Below are positions 52,161 to 60,866 of a stretch of DNA of 64,000 bases, piece by piece (positions within the stretch are counted from its first letter, which is position 1; each line of letters begins with the position of its first letter). The DNA comes from Terrisporobacter vanillatitrophus. Its GTDB lineage: Bacteria > Bacillota > Clostridia > Peptostreptococcales > Peptostreptococcaceae. Under the pieces are notes generated by a model that was given only the letters and a program-made list of their open reading frames with translations, was not told the DNA's origin and did no database searches. The stretch covers positions 2,852,001 through 2,916,000 of the forward strand of contig NZ_CP154625.1 in NCBI RefSeq assembly GCF_051148895.1. Direction: 5' to 3'. Made by a program: the position numbers and the translations under genes.

Positions 52161-53786
52161 TTATTCAACTGAAATTAAGTAATAATAAAGAGGTTGTCCT
52201 CCATAGTGTAATTCCACATCTATATCTTCAAATTTTTCTTCCAATGAATCTCTTAAGGCTTCGGCTTCTTCCTCATTAGTATCTTCACCATAGAATAAAG
52301 TTATTATCGCACTATCTTCATCTACTAATTTTTCTATAAGGTCAGTAGTTATTTCATCAACCCTATCTCCTGCAGATAGTAATTTACCTTCAGCGATACC
52401 TATTATATTTCCTTCTTTTACTTCCACATCATTTATAACCGTGTCTCTTACAGCATAAGTTACTTGACCTGATTTTACTGAAGATAAAACCTCCATCATA
52501 TTTGCTTCATTTTGACTTACATCTGCATCTGCATCGAATGTTACTAAAGTAGCAAAAGCTTGTGCAACATTTTTAGTTGGTATAACTATTATGTTTTTAT
52601 CACTTAATTCTTTAGCTTGATTAGCAGCCATTATTATATTACTGTTATTTGGTAATATTATTATATTTTTAGCATTCAAATTTTCTATTGCTTTCATAAA
52701 ATCTTCTGTACTAGGGTTCATAGTTTGACCACCTTCTATTATGTGATCAACTCCAAAATCTTTAAATATTTGTGCTAAACCTTCACCCATAGAAGTAGCT
52801 ATAAATCCGTAATCTTTTTCTTCAACAGGTATATCTTGTGTTTGAGCCGTTTCATTTAGTACCTTATTTTCATGTTGAAGTTTCATATTTTCTATTTTTA
52901 TTGTTAATAATTGTCCGTATTTTAATGCCTCTTGTATAGCAAGACCTGGGTCATTTGTGTGAACATGTACTTTTATTACACCTTCATCTCCAACTACAGC
53001 TAAACTATCTCCAAATTTCATGTACATATCTCTTACTGCTAAATCGTCTATTTTATCACTTTCTAAAATAAATTCTGTACAGTATTGGAATTTTATATCT
53101 TCACTTGATATATTTCGCTCCACGTTAATCTCTACGTTAGATGATGTTCCACCTTCCACTGACTCTATGTTATTTCCTTTTAGTGAAGATAGCATACCTT
53201 CATACATAAGAACTAGTCCTTTACCACCTGAGTCTACAACTCCAGCTTCTTTTAATGCCTTTAGTAATTCTGGTGTTTTATTTAGTGATTCATTAGCTCT
53301 CTTTACTACTAATTCAAGAAATTCTATCATATCCATATCTGGCTTAGCTACTTTTACCGCATACTCTCCACTTTCTCTAACTACAGTAAGAATAGTTCCT
53401 TCTATAGGCTTAATTACAGCTTTATAAGCAGTATCAGATCCATTTTTAAGAGCATTAGCTAAATCTACAACATTTAAGCTTTCTTTACCTTCTATTGATT
53501 TTGCTATTCCTCTTATTATTTGTGATAGTATTACTCCTGAGTTTCCTCTAGCTCCCATTAAAGAACCTTTAGAAAGAGCTTTACCTATATCTGCTATATT
53601 ATCATTTTGAGTTTTAGATAATTCTTTAATTGCATATGATATAGTTAAAGACATGTTTGTTCCTGTATCACCATCTGGAACTGGAAATACGTTTAGTTTA
53701 TCAACTAAATCTTTATTGTTTTGAAGATTATTTGCACCTGAAACAAACATTTCTCTAAATATTTTTCCGTCTATATATTGAATCAT
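52161..53786 (-). CDS. fakA: DAK2/DegV-fused fatty acid kinase FakA (YloV)
   Basis: 541 aa. The N-terminal DAK2 (DhaL-like) ATP-binding domain (about 1-200) has FPVPDGDTGTNMSLT (Asp metal ligands, about 35-49), ARGNSGVILSQIIRG and GTILTVVRE. The middle domain (about 210-310) and a C-terminal DegV-like domain (about 315-541) follow. FakA phosphorylates fatty acids presented by FakB (DegV proteins), feeding PlsX/PlsY. In the window plsX is present at 42.1 kb. AGGAGG precedes the ATG. It is 15 bases after yloU, the conserved yloU-yloV pair. Confidence 0.93.
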   Translation of the reverse strand: MIQYIDGKIFREMFVSGANNLQNNKDLVDKLNVFPVPDGDTGTNMSLTISYAIKELSKTQNDNIADIGKALSKGSLMGARGNSGVILSQIIRGIAKSIEGKESLNVVDLANALKNGSDTAYKAVIKPIEGTILTVVRESGEYAVKVAKPDMDMIEFLELVVKRANESLNKTPELLKALKEAGVVDSGGKGLVLMYEGMLSSLKGNNIESVEGGTSSNVEINVERNISSEDIKFQYCTEFILESDKIDDLAVRDMYMKFGDSLAVVGDEGVIKVHVHTNDPGLAIQEALKYGQLLTIKIENMKLQHENKVLNETAQTQDIPVEEKDYGFIATSMGEGLAQIFKDFGVDHIIEGGQTMNPSTEDFMKAIENLNAKNIIILPNNSNIIMAANQAKELSDKNIIVIPTKNVAQAFATLVTFDADADVSQNEANMMEVLSSVKSGQVTYAVRDTVINDVEVKEGNIIGIAEGKLLSAGDRVDEITTDLIEKLVDEDSAIITLFYGEDTNEEEAEALRDSLEEKFEDIDVELHYGGQPLYYYLISVE

Positions 53787-53801
53787 ATTCTTCCTCCTAT
53801 A

Positions 53802-54152
53802 TTACTTAACCCTGATACCTTGCACGTTAACATCAATTTTGCTAACTTTTATTGATGTAGTATTTTCTACTGAATATTTCACTCTGTCTATTATGTTATT
53901 TGCTACAGTAGAAATGTTAATTCCATATTGCATTATAACAAATAATTCTATTTCTATTTTATTATCTTCCGTTTCATATATTTTAACGCCTTTAGTAGCA
54001 TTGTCTCCTTTTAACAATTCAACAATACCTTTTATCTTTTGTGAGAAACCTACTAATCCGTAACTCTCCATTGCAGCTCTATATGCAATTTGAGCTATAA
54101 CATGTTTATCTATTTCTATACATCCATATTTATTATTTACTTTAGTAGTCAT
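53802..54152 (-). CDS. yloU: Asp23/Gls24 family protein YloU
   Basis: 116 aa Asp23 domain protein: GCIEIDKHVIAQIAYRAAMESYG (about 10-32) and EIELFVIMQYGINISTVANNIIDRV. It is shorter than the asp23 gene at 32.9 kb and lacks its charged tail. It is always found before fakA in Firmicutes; role unknown, perhaps envelope or lipid homeostasis. GAGGGGGT precedes the ATG. Confidence 0.9.
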   Translation of the reverse strand: MTTKVNNKYGCIEIDKHVIAQIAYRAAMESYGLVGFSQKIKGIVELLKGDNATKGVKIYETEDNKIEIELFVIMQYGINISTVANNIIDRVKYSVENTTSIKVSKIDVNVQGIRVK

Positions 54153-54244
54153 GGTTTTACCCCCTCATTTTCTTTTTTAATAATATTTTGTACAATGTTG
54201 AATTATTATTTCATCAATCCAACAAATTTCCTTTATTTTAATAA

Positions 54245-54273
54245 ATTATAGTTTATATTTCTATTTTAGACAA
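54245..54273 (-). promoter_or_regulatory. Promoter of yloU-fakA
   Basis: TTGTCT (54273-54268), 17-base spacer, TATAAT (54250-54245). Confidence 0.7.
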
Positions 54274-54415
54274 GATATATAATACTATAAGTAATTAATA
54301 ATTAAAAGCTATTTAAATTTATCAACTAAAAAGACGTTTATTGTCAATACTATGTATTAAGAAATAGAAGATATAAAGTTTTTGCGTTTTAAAACATAGC
54401 TATTTACAGCATAAT

Positions 54416-54448
54416 AAAATAATGATAATAAACTTTTATCATTATTTT
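54416..54448 (+). terminator. Terminator-like hairpin upstream of rpmB
   Basis: AAAATAATGATAA/TTATCATTATTTT 13-base AT stem, seven-base loop, then TTC TTTT on the plus strand. No gene precedes it on that strand. Confidence 0.4.
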
Positions 54449-54542
54449 TTCTTTTAATATTTACATTAGCAAAATTTATATATATAATTTTATATGATAA
54501 TGAGAAAATCTTCAATATGTTAAGGACAATTATATATTTTTA

Positions 54543-54571
54543 TTGCAAAAATTCAAATTTTATGTTAATAT
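54543..54571 (+). promoter_or_regulatory. rpmB: Promoter of rpmB
   Basis: TTGCAA (54543-54548), 17-base spacer, TAATAT (54566-54571). Confidence 0.55.
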
Positions 54572-54621
54572 AAATATGTTTTTAGTCTTAAAATAGTTAT
54601 CATTTTAAGGAGGTGTATATA

Positions 54622-54810
54622 ATGTCAAGAGTATGTTGCGTATGTGGTAAAGGTAAAGTTTCAGGAAACCAAGTATCACATTCAAATAAACACAGCAAGA
54701 GAACATGGGCTGCTAACTTAAGAAACGTCAAAGTTATAGAAAATGGAACTCCAAAAAGAGTAAAAGTTTGTACAAGATGCTTACGTTCAAACAAAGTTGA
54801 TAGAGCTTAA
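54622..54810 (+). CDS. rpmB: 50S ribosomal protein L28
   Basis: 62 aa from ATG at 54622, six bases after AAGGAGGTG; the in-frame ATG at 54613 overlaps the RBS. L28 signature: CCVCGKGKVSGNQVSHSNKHSKRTW, with CxxC at residues 5-8 and a second CTRCLRS pair near the end, so a zinc-binding form. Conserved beside yloU and spoVM as in Bacillus. A strong terminator follows. Confidence 0.96.
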   Translation: MSRVCCVCGKGKVSGNQVSHSNKHSKRTWAANLRNVKVIENGTPKRVKVCTRCLRSNKVDRA

Positions 54811-54834
54811 TAATAAATTTATTTTATTAGTAAA

Positions 54835-54866
54835 GAGCCTACTGAAATGTAGGCTCTCATTTTTTA
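54835..54866. terminator. Terminator shared by rpmB and spoVM
   Basis: GAGCCTAC/GTAGGCTC perfect 8-base stem, six-base loop; T6 after it on the plus strand (rpmB), TTT on the minus strand (spoVM). Confidence 0.85.
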
Positions 54867-54894
54867 TCTAAAAGTTTATCTAATTTTTTATTTT

Positions 54895-54972
54895 CTACTT
54901 TTTATTCGTTCTCATAAATTTTAAAACAATATTAGAAAGCCATTTTGGTAATTTTATAGTTACCATTTTCAT
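54895..54972 (-). CDS. spoVM: Stage V sporulation protein M, 25-residue membrane-surface peptide
   Basis: ATG at 54972 is six bases after GGGAGGG; the frame encodes 25 aa and stops at TAG (54895). The start MKMVTIKLPKWLSNIV aligns with Bacillus SpoVM (MKFYTIKLPKFLGGIV as I recall it), keeping TIKLPK and the following hydrophobic/basic pattern. SpoVM is an amphipathic helix that recognises the convex forespore membrane and recruits SpoIVA for coat and cortex assembly. It also lies next to rpmB and yloU as in Bacillus, which supports the call. It is far below usual ORF cut-offs. A second ATG at codon 3 is possible. Confidence 0.87.
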   Translation of the reverse strand: MKMVTIKLPKWLSNIVLKFMRTNKK

Positions 54973-55038
54973 ACTTATCCCTCCCATGTTAGATAAATTT
55001 CAATATTTCCCATTACGTTTATATCACAACATTTATTA

Positions 55039-55067
55039 ATTTCTATGCAAATTATATTTTTTATAGA
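55039..55067 (-). promoter_or_regulatory. spoVM: Weak sigma-E-like signal upstream of spoVM
   Basis: CATAGAAAT (55047-55039) as -10 and TCTATAA (55067-55061) as -35, 13 bases apart. It resembles mother-cell sigma-E promoters but has low information content; the remainder of 54973-55151 holds nothing else recognisable. Confidence 0.3.
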
Positions 55068-55187
55068 CCTTAAATTAAATGTTATCTGCATATTATTTAT
55101 ATTTATCTTAAAAAATCAAATATAAAAACCTTCCCATTAAATTATATAAAATGTACCCTTTGTAAAAGACAATTAAAAAAAGCCTAT

Positions 55188-55569
55188 CTAGGCAACCAAA
55201 AGATGATTCCTATATTGAATTGAAGTCATCTTTTTTAAATTCCATTGATATCCATAATTATTATAATAATCCATATATTCATTTATCTCATTTTTAACGT
55301 CATCTAAACTATTACAATTTTTAAAATTAACCCCATCCTTAAAATGTCAAAAAAATGACTCTTGCGGAGCATTATCCCAACAGTTTCCCCTGAAACTTTG
55401 GACTTGTGTAATGAGCTCCTTGATCAGAATGTATAAGTGCATCTTTGTGTAGGCTATCGCCTATACTTTCAATAAGATTATCAATTGTATTAAGTACTAT
55501 ATCTATCTTAAGTCTAGATGAAACATTATATGCTAATATCTAATTTGTGGATGAATCTTTAATTGTTGA
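55188..55569 (-). pseudogene. Remnant of IS3-family orfB (DDE transposase)
   Basis: Only the C-terminal half survives. Readable segments: STIKDSSTN, a stop, ILAYNVSSRLK, then VLNTIDNLIESIG and HSDQGAHYTSPKFQ (second catalytic Asp), a frameshift or deletion of some ten residues, RGNCWDNAPQESFF (third catalytic Glu), a stop, HFKDG, and a final YMDYYNNYGYQWNLKKMT before a stop at 55188. The HSDQG and DNAxxESFF motifs are characteristic of the IS3/IS150 rve domain. Two or more stops and a frame change make it non-functional. Confidence 0.85.
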
Positions 55570-55958
55570 AAGGTATGCTCTTTTAGCAATTCATTTTCCG
55601 CTTGCAATAATTTTAATTTAGCCTCTAATCGACTATACTTTTCTTCTAATGATACATCTTTTGTTCTAGGCCTACCTGAATTTAACTCTCTTGTATCTGA
55701 AAGACCTAAAATTTCTTCTTTTTTATATGACTTTCTCCATCGTTTACCGGCAGAATGAACCCTATGTATGCCTAATATATCTATATCAAATCCACATTCT
55801 TCAAATACTTGTCTCGGTAATTTACCGTTACTATTTTCAAATATGAATATTTTTCTAAACTCTTCAGTATACGTAATTCCTTTTGAAGTTACATTTTTTA
55901 CATATTTATTTTTTGACAATAATTCTATCTCTTCATTTGTGAATAACTTTTTACTCAT
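55533..55958 (-). CDS. IS3-family orfA-like helix-turn-helix protein, fused to orfB debris
   Basis: 141 aa. Residues about 1-120 form an orfA-like DNA-binding protein: NKYVKNVTSKGITYTEEFRKIF, a helix-turn-helix around LPRQVFEECGFDIDILG, and GSGRPRTK-like basic linker, then a leucine-zipper-type coil LEEKYSRLEAKLKLLQAENELLKE. The last 13 residues are the wrong-frame reading of orfB sequence, showing that a deletion joined orfA to mid-orfB. Without orfB it cannot transpose. GGGAGCGT is a plausible RBS. Confidence 0.75.
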   Translation of the reverse strand: MSKKLFTNEEIELLSKNKYVKNVTSKGITYTEEFRKIFIFENSNGKLPRQVFEECGFDIDILGIHRVHSAGKRWRKSYKKEEILGLSDTRELNSGRPRTKDVSLEEKYSRLEAKLKLLQAENELLKEHTFQQLKIHPQIRY

Positions 55959-56190
55959 TACTACGCTCCCAATGTTTTTATTTTATTATATACAAAAAAA
56001 TCCTATAGAGTAGACTTTTTTAAATTGTCTACTCTATAGGATACATTTTAATATTAAGGAAGGTTTTTATTTTATAATTATAAATTACTTATTACATTGA
56101 TTTTTTCTTATTATCAAACATCACTTAAATATATAAATCAGTGTACTTAATTACCATGTTTGTAGACTTGTACATTTTGATAAATATCAT

Positions 56191-57609
56191 TTATATATTA
56201 TTGTAAATTTTATTTTGTTTCTTTCTAGTTATTTTGTTCCATTGGTGCTTTCTTTTTTTATAACCTATAATTCCTGTTAGTCTATACCAAGAACAAATTT
56301 GTCTATATCCAAAACTTTCAACTACAGAAAATAGTATTAGCTTTAATATAGACCATCCACTTGAGATATATTTAAACATATAATTTTCAAGCATAATAGA
56401 TGATATGGATATAACTGCACTATAGAAAATATACACTAATAAAAAAATAATTAAGAAGTCTATATTCAAAATTCCTGTAAAGTATGAAGCTATTACTATA
56501 AATAATCCTACCACATCTAGGACACACGATAACAGTTCATAAATTAAAAAGTATAAAAACGAAAATACACCTACCATGCCATATCTTGGATTTAAAAGTA
56601 TATATTTATGATTTATTAAACTAGTCATTAATCCTATATGCCAACGCCTTCTTTGATGTTTAAAATCTTTATATCTTTCCGGAACTTGAGACCAACAAAT
56701 TGCATCATATGCATATTTAATTTTATAAGGTAGTTTATTTTTTCTATAAAATGAATGAAGCTTTACTACAAGATCCATATCTTCTCCAACAGTATTTCTA
56801 TCATATCCTCCAACATTAAGAGCTGCACTTTTTTTGAATAACCCGAATGCACCAGAAATTATTAAATTACCATTAAATTTATTAAACCAAACTCTAGTTG
56901 TTAGGAATACTCTATAATATTCTATCGTTTGTAAAATAACTAGTAATTTTTTTGGAGAAAAAACTTTTACAACTTCACCTTTATCTAAAATAACTTGATT
57001 AGCTACTTTTATATTTCCACCAACTGCAATAGTTGTATCATCTTCCATAAATGGTCTAACAATGCTACTTAATGAGTTTCTTTGAAGTATTGAATCTGCA
57101 TCAAGTGAAACGAATAATGGGTATTTAGATATATTTATACCCATATTAAGTGCATCTGCTTTACCACCATTTTTTTTCCTTATTAGTGTTATTTCCTTAT
57201 TGTTAAAAGTGTATCCTTCATAAATGCCATCTTCTTTTTTACATTCTACAATTCTTCTAATAGGCCTTGCTATTTTTCTTAGTTCAAAATTATTAATTAC
57301 TACTTCAGATGTGCTATCCTTTGAGCCATCATCTATAACAATAATTTCGTATTCTGGATAATCTAAATATAGTAAAGAATTTATACAGTCTACAATTGTA
57401 TCTTCCTCATTATAAGCCGGAACTAATATAGAAATTGGTATATAATTTTCACTACTTTTTATAGATATATCATTTAAATATTTTTTCTTTCTTTTATTCT
57501 CATTTAAATCTAAAACTGAAGAAATAGTAGATATAAAAAATATAAAAGAATAAATAAGTATATAATACATAAAAAATATATTTAAATATTCAATAATTAA
57601 TTTAAACAT
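56191..57609 (-). CDS. Processive family 2 glycosyltransferase (surface polysaccharide synthase)
   Basis: 472 aa integral membrane enzyme. Two N-terminal hydrophobic stretches (about 5-33), a cytosolic GT-A domain with ILVPAYNEEDTI, IDDGSKDST (about 92-100), SLDADS (168-173), TVGEDMD (273-279) and the QRRRW motif (319-323) for chain elongation, then about four C-terminal membrane segments (about 340-440). This D,D,D,QxxRW layout is shared with cellulose, hyaluronan and poly-GlcNAc synthases; the sugar cannot be told. An internal insertion after IDDGS (GYTFNNKEITLI) is as in IcaA-like proteins. It overlaps the HEAT gene by eight bases. Last gene of a six-gene operon. Confidence 0.87.
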   Translation of the reverse strand: MFKLIIEYLNIFFMYYILIYSFIFFISTISSVLDLNENKRKKKYLNDISIKSSENYIPISILVPAYNEEDTIVDCINSLLYLDYPEYEIIVIDDGSKDSTSEVVINNFELRKIARPIRRIVECKKEDGIYEGYTFNNKEITLIRKKNGGKADALNMGINISKYPLFVSLDADSILQRNSLSSIVRPFMEDDTTIAVGGNIKVANQVILDKGEVVKVFSPKKLLVILQTIEYYRVFLTTRVWFNKFNGNLIISGAFGLFKKSAALNVGGYDRNTVGEDMDLVVKLHSFYRKNKLPYKIKYAYDAICWSQVPERYKDFKHQRRRWHIGLMTSLINHKYILLNPRYGMVGVFSFLYFLIYELLSCVLDVVGLFIVIASYFTGILNIDFLIIFLLVYIFYSAVISISSIMLENYMFKYISSGWSILKLILFSVVESFGYRQICSWYRLTGIIGYKKRKHQWNKITRKKQNKIYNNI

Positions 57610-58738
57610 TATAATTTACCTCTAATTTTTTTGATTTATCAATATATTCATTAAAACTTATTTTGTTTTTCATAAACATAGCATAAAAAAGTACATCTCT
57701 AGAATATTTATCATCTTTTAATAAAGCCTTCTCTACTATATTTTCATCAAATTCTAATAATGACATAGCTGAGTTATACCTAACATACCAATTTTTATCA
57801 GTTATACCTTCTAATAAAGATTTAATACTTTTTGCACTTTTATAACTCGATAATGCAGAAGCACAAATAGCTCTATATTCCCAGTCATACTCCTTTAGAA
57901 TCTTAATAATTTCTTCTTGAGCTTGTTCATAGTTTACTACAGAAAAATATTTAATAATACTTATTTTAACTTCTTTCCCATAGCTTTGACTTTTTAAAAT
58001 TTCTATCAAATTATTTTTTACATATTCTATTTTATTATTTTTAAAATGCTCTATTATGTCCTTTTTAAAATTAGTATTAAAACTATCAAAGTTTTTCATA
58101 AGTTCTTTATTTATTAAATATTGATCTCCTCCAAATTGATTTAATACATCTATAAAAATTTTATTATTTATATAATGATTACTATCAGAAATATATTTAA
58201 TTCCTTCTAAAAAATAATTTAAATTTCCAATCTTTGAAATAGCCTCAAGAGAAGATACTCTTAAATATATTGACTTTGTATTTAAAGATTTAATTAAAAA
58301 GTTATTTATTTTATAATTACTTAATTTAAACTCTCCCAAAACAACTGCACAATATACCTTAATTGCTTCATCCTTTTTATTATTCTTATTTATAAATTTT
58401 TCAATAAAAACCTCAAAGTTACTCATATATATTTTTGTAAATTTATAATTTTCTTTATCATTATTAAATTCAGTTATTGCATTAATAAAAGATTTTATAT
58501 AGTACTTTTTTCTTAAATTATCATCAACATATTTAATGTCCATCTTAGAAAGACTTTTTCCTAACTTTACACAGTTTAACTGAGTCAGTACTTCTTTTTT
58601 AAAAGTCTCATTAAGTTTTTCAACTCTTTTATTGAATATAATATCCATTATATCTCTCCCTATCATATATACAATAGAAGCTGAGATTATATATATGAAG
58701 AAGCTTAGCATAATATATATACGAGTTATATTTTGCAT
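57602..58738 (-). CDS. Membrane-anchored HEAT-repeat protein
   Basis: 378 aa. A single N-terminal membrane segment (about 8-29) is followed by a helical solenoid. At least five HEAT-type units are visible, for example VSSLEAISKIGNLNYFLEGI, REYRAICASALSSYKSAKSIKSLLEGI-like and WYVRYNSAMSLLEFD (about 325-339). HEAT repeats serve protein binding; with the GT2 gene directly after it (overlapping by eight bases), it is likely a cytosolic scaffold or regulator of the synthase. GGGGAG precedes the ATG. No enzymatic motif is seen. Confidence 0.8.
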   Translation of the reverse strand: MQNITRIYIMLSFFIYIISASIVYMIGRDIMDIIFNKRVEKLNETFKKEVLTQLNCVKLGKSLSKMDIKYVDDNLRKKYYIKSFINAITEFNNDKENYKFTKIYMSNFEVFIEKFINKNNKKDEAIKVYCAVVLGEFKLSNYKINNFLIKSLNTKSIYLRVSSLEAISKIGNLNYFLEGIKYISDSNHYINNKIFIDVLNQFGGDQYLINKELMKNFDSFNTNFKKDIIEHFKNNKIEYVKNNLIEILKSQSYGKEVKISIIKYFSVVNYEQAQEEIIKILKEYDWEYRAICASALSSYKSAKSIKSLLEGITDKNWYVRYNSAMSLLEFDENIVEKALLKDDKYSRDVLFYAMFMKNKISFNEYIDKSKKLEVNYNV

Positions 58739-58753
58739 AGCATATTATCTCCC

Positions 58754-60853
58754 CTATTTTTTATTTAATTCTTTCTTCAAAATATAATAAGATTGTTTTA
58801 ATCTTTCATGATACTTTGGTGTAGTCCATCCTTTAAATGCATATGAACCACTTTCTAACCTTCTTATTTTTGAATCTTCGCCTTTCATAGTTAAACCCAC
58901 ATTTATATTTTTAATTTTTAATGGCTGAGTTTTAAACTCTTCATAAAAATCATCTTTTATCTTAGTTGTAGATGGATCCATAAAATTTAATAAAGCCCAC
59001 GGAATTCTAATCTCTATATATTTTTTATCCATATAAAAATCCGCTGAAGAATTATAATCTTTATTATTTGGATTTCCATTTCCATAAACTAATTTACCAG
59101 TTTCATAATCTGCTTTATCTACAAAATCATTTAATCTTTCTATGTACATCTTTTTTCTTACTTCTATGAATATCTTGGAAAATTTATCCACATCGACCTT
59201 ATCCTTTATCAAATCAGGTCTTTGTTGATTTTCCTCTTTATTCTCATAAAAATTAAACTCGTTGTAATATTCATGTACATATACTCTAGAATTTTCTTTT
59301 CCATTGATATTTATAATAAAATCAACAGGTCTTTCAAATTCTAAATCAAATTGAGAACTAACCTTACTTCCTGATTTTGGAGTAATATCAAGATCTATAT
59401 ATAATTTTTTTTTACTTAAATCAATTTTTCCTGATGATTCAACTATAAAGTATATATATTTTTCATCATTTTTCATAGACAAACTTAACTCTTTATTTCG
59501 ATTTACAATATCATCCTTATTCCATTCTTTTATACTTTTATCTGGATATGATTCACTTTCATCTTTACCTGGATCAAATGACATAAGACCAAAACTTTGT
59601 GAATATGTCTGTGCATCACTCCAATAAATTGATCTATCAAGTATTTTACTCTCTTTAGTATTCCACGATGATCTATTCCAACTATCTTGGAACTCAAATA
59701 TAAAACTGCCTGCACATTTTGAATTTTTTATAGCTCTATATATTTCAACTAAAGAATTTCCTTGCTCTTCTTCATTTGTTTTTTCATTTTTATTATTTTT
59801 TATAAAATCATTTCCTACTCTAGATGAAGGCACTCCAAATTCACTTATTATAACAGGAATACTATGATAATTATTTATATTTTTAAAATATTCTTCTAAA
59901 TTATATTCATATTCCTTTATTTGTGAGTAAGATGGGTATACATTATAAGATACTACTATTCCTGGTTTAAAACTTCTTTTTGCTTTTATATTTTCTACGT
60001 CAATATAATCCTTTGCTTTATCAGTGTCTTCTGACGATTTTGTTAAATTACTATCTTTGTTTAGATTTTCTTTTGAGCTAGCTACATGATATGCAGAAGA
60101 GCCTATAAAACTTATTATACTTCGCTTTTTATATGTCTTTAGTTCATAGCCAGCTGCATAGTCTCCCATTTGTCCTAAATAAGATTCAAATGATGAAGCA
60201 TTTTTATCTGTATAGATGTATTTTCCATTATAAGTTTTTCTCTCATTCATAATTTCTGTATATATTAAATCATGATTGGCAAATTCTATACCAATTGTAT
60301 ACCCAAGTATATATTTAGAAACATCTGTACTATACAGTTGTAATATATCTGGTTTATCATAGCTATATGGATTTCCGTGAACTGAATCAATAGTAAGTTT
60401 TATATTATTTTTGAAATACTTTTTTAAATCAATATTTTGTGGATCATAACCATCCTTTAAAAAAGTTTCATCAAAATATATCCCTTGCATTAAGTATATG
60501 GGGTTTTCTTTGCCCTTGTTAAACTGTTCTAAGGCTTTATAAAAATTCTGTCCCATAAGATTTTGTACCCTTATACAATTTGCACCCATATCATAAATTA
60601 AAGATATCCATCTAAAGTATTCTTTTTCTGTTATATTATTATCACTTGGATAAACCCCTGGTTTTACTGAATTCAAATTTACGCCTTTAATATTAAATTT
60701 TTCCCACTTATTATCTTTAGCTATATATATTTCTTTATTTATTGTTTTTGTGGAGTATGTCTTGTCAAATGATATTTTATTTGTTCTAACATTATCTATA
60801 TAACTTACAATAATTATAAATATAACTGTACTTACAATTAAAAATTTTTTCAT
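58754..60853 (-). CDS. Membrane-anchored glycoside-hydrolase-like protein
   Basis: 699 aa exported protein with an N-terminal signal anchor (about 3-20). Residues about 50-420 look like a TIM-barrel glycosidase of the GH2/GH5-like clan: NIKGVNLNSVKPG, GANCIRVQ, YTIGIEFANHD (possible acid/base Glu190) and PVIISEFGVPSSR (nucleophile-type Glu338). From about 440 is a beta-rich domain resembling DOMON/CBM9-type sugar-binding modules (IYFIVESSGKIDLSKKKLYIDLD). No family assignment was checked. In polysaccharide operons such enzymes trim or release the nascent chain. GGGAG precedes the ATG, 13 bases after cotH. Confidence 0.75.
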   Translation of the reverse strand: MKKFLIVSTVIFIIIVSYIDNVRTNKISFDKTYSTKTINKEIYIAKDNKWEKFNIKGVNLNSVKPGVYPSDNNITEKEYFRWISLIYDMGANCIRVQNLMGQNFYKALEQFNKGKENPIYLMQGIYFDETFLKDGYDPQNIDLKKYFKNNIKLTIDSVHGNPYSYDKPDILQLYSTDVSKYILGYTIGIEFANHDLIYTEIMNERKTYNGKYIYTDKNASSFESYLGQMGDYAAGYELKTYKKRSIISFIGSSAYHVASSKENLNKDSNLTKSSEDTDKAKDYIDVENIKAKRSFKPGIVVSYNVYPSYSQIKEYEYNLEEYFKNINNYHSIPVIISEFGVPSSRVGNDFIKNNKNEKTNEEEQGNSLVEIYRAIKNSKCAGSFIFEFQDSWNRSSWNTKESKILDRSIYWSDAQTYSQSFGLMSFDPGKDESESYPDKSIKEWNKDDIVNRNKELSLSMKNDEKYIYFIVESSGKIDLSKKKLYIDLDITPKSGSKVSSQFDLEFERPVDFIININGKENSRVYVHEYYNEFNFYENKEENQQRPDLIKDKVDVDKFSKIFIEVRKKMYIERLNDFVDKADYETGKLVYGNGNPNNKDYNSSADFYMDKKYIEIRIPWALLNFMDPSTTKIKDDFYEEFKTQPLKIKNINVGLTMKGEDSKIRRLESGSYAFKGWTTPKYHERLKQSYYILKKELNKK

Positions 60854-60866
60854 TTCTTATCTCCCA

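Larger units (their letters stand above)
54153..54621. other. Intergenic region between divergent yloU and rpmB
   Basis: 469 bases, AT-rich. It contains the yloU promoter (54245-54273), a terminator-like hairpin (54416-54448) and the rpmB promoter (54543-54571). About 150 bases around 54290-54415 hold nothing I recognise; a short untranslated RNA ending at the hairpin cannot be excluded. Confidence 0.55.
55152..56045 (-). mobile_element. Decayed, internally deleted IS3-family element
   Basis: Ends are imperfect inverted repeats: TGTACCCTTTGTAAAAGAC inward from 55152 and TGTATCCTATAGAGTAGAC inward from 56045, both followed by AATT(T)AAAAAAG; identity over about 30 bases is high. Inside, orfA (minus) is followed by only the second half of orfB. 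At about 0.9 kb it is well short of a full IS3/IS150-type element (about 1.3-1.5 kb). No clear target duplication: both flanks end in TAAAA/TTTTA. Just inside the right end is a 16-base-arm palindrome (56000-56042) that could block outside transcription. Confidence 0.82.

Noticed and set aside
54600..54794. 64-codon minus-strand frame
   Set aside because: Antisense to rpmB, an unmistakable ribosomal protein gene.
56000..56042. Palindrome as terminator of a chromosomal gene
   Set aside because: It is part of the IS end and recurs at the second IS copy; no chromosomal gene ends there on the relevant strand.
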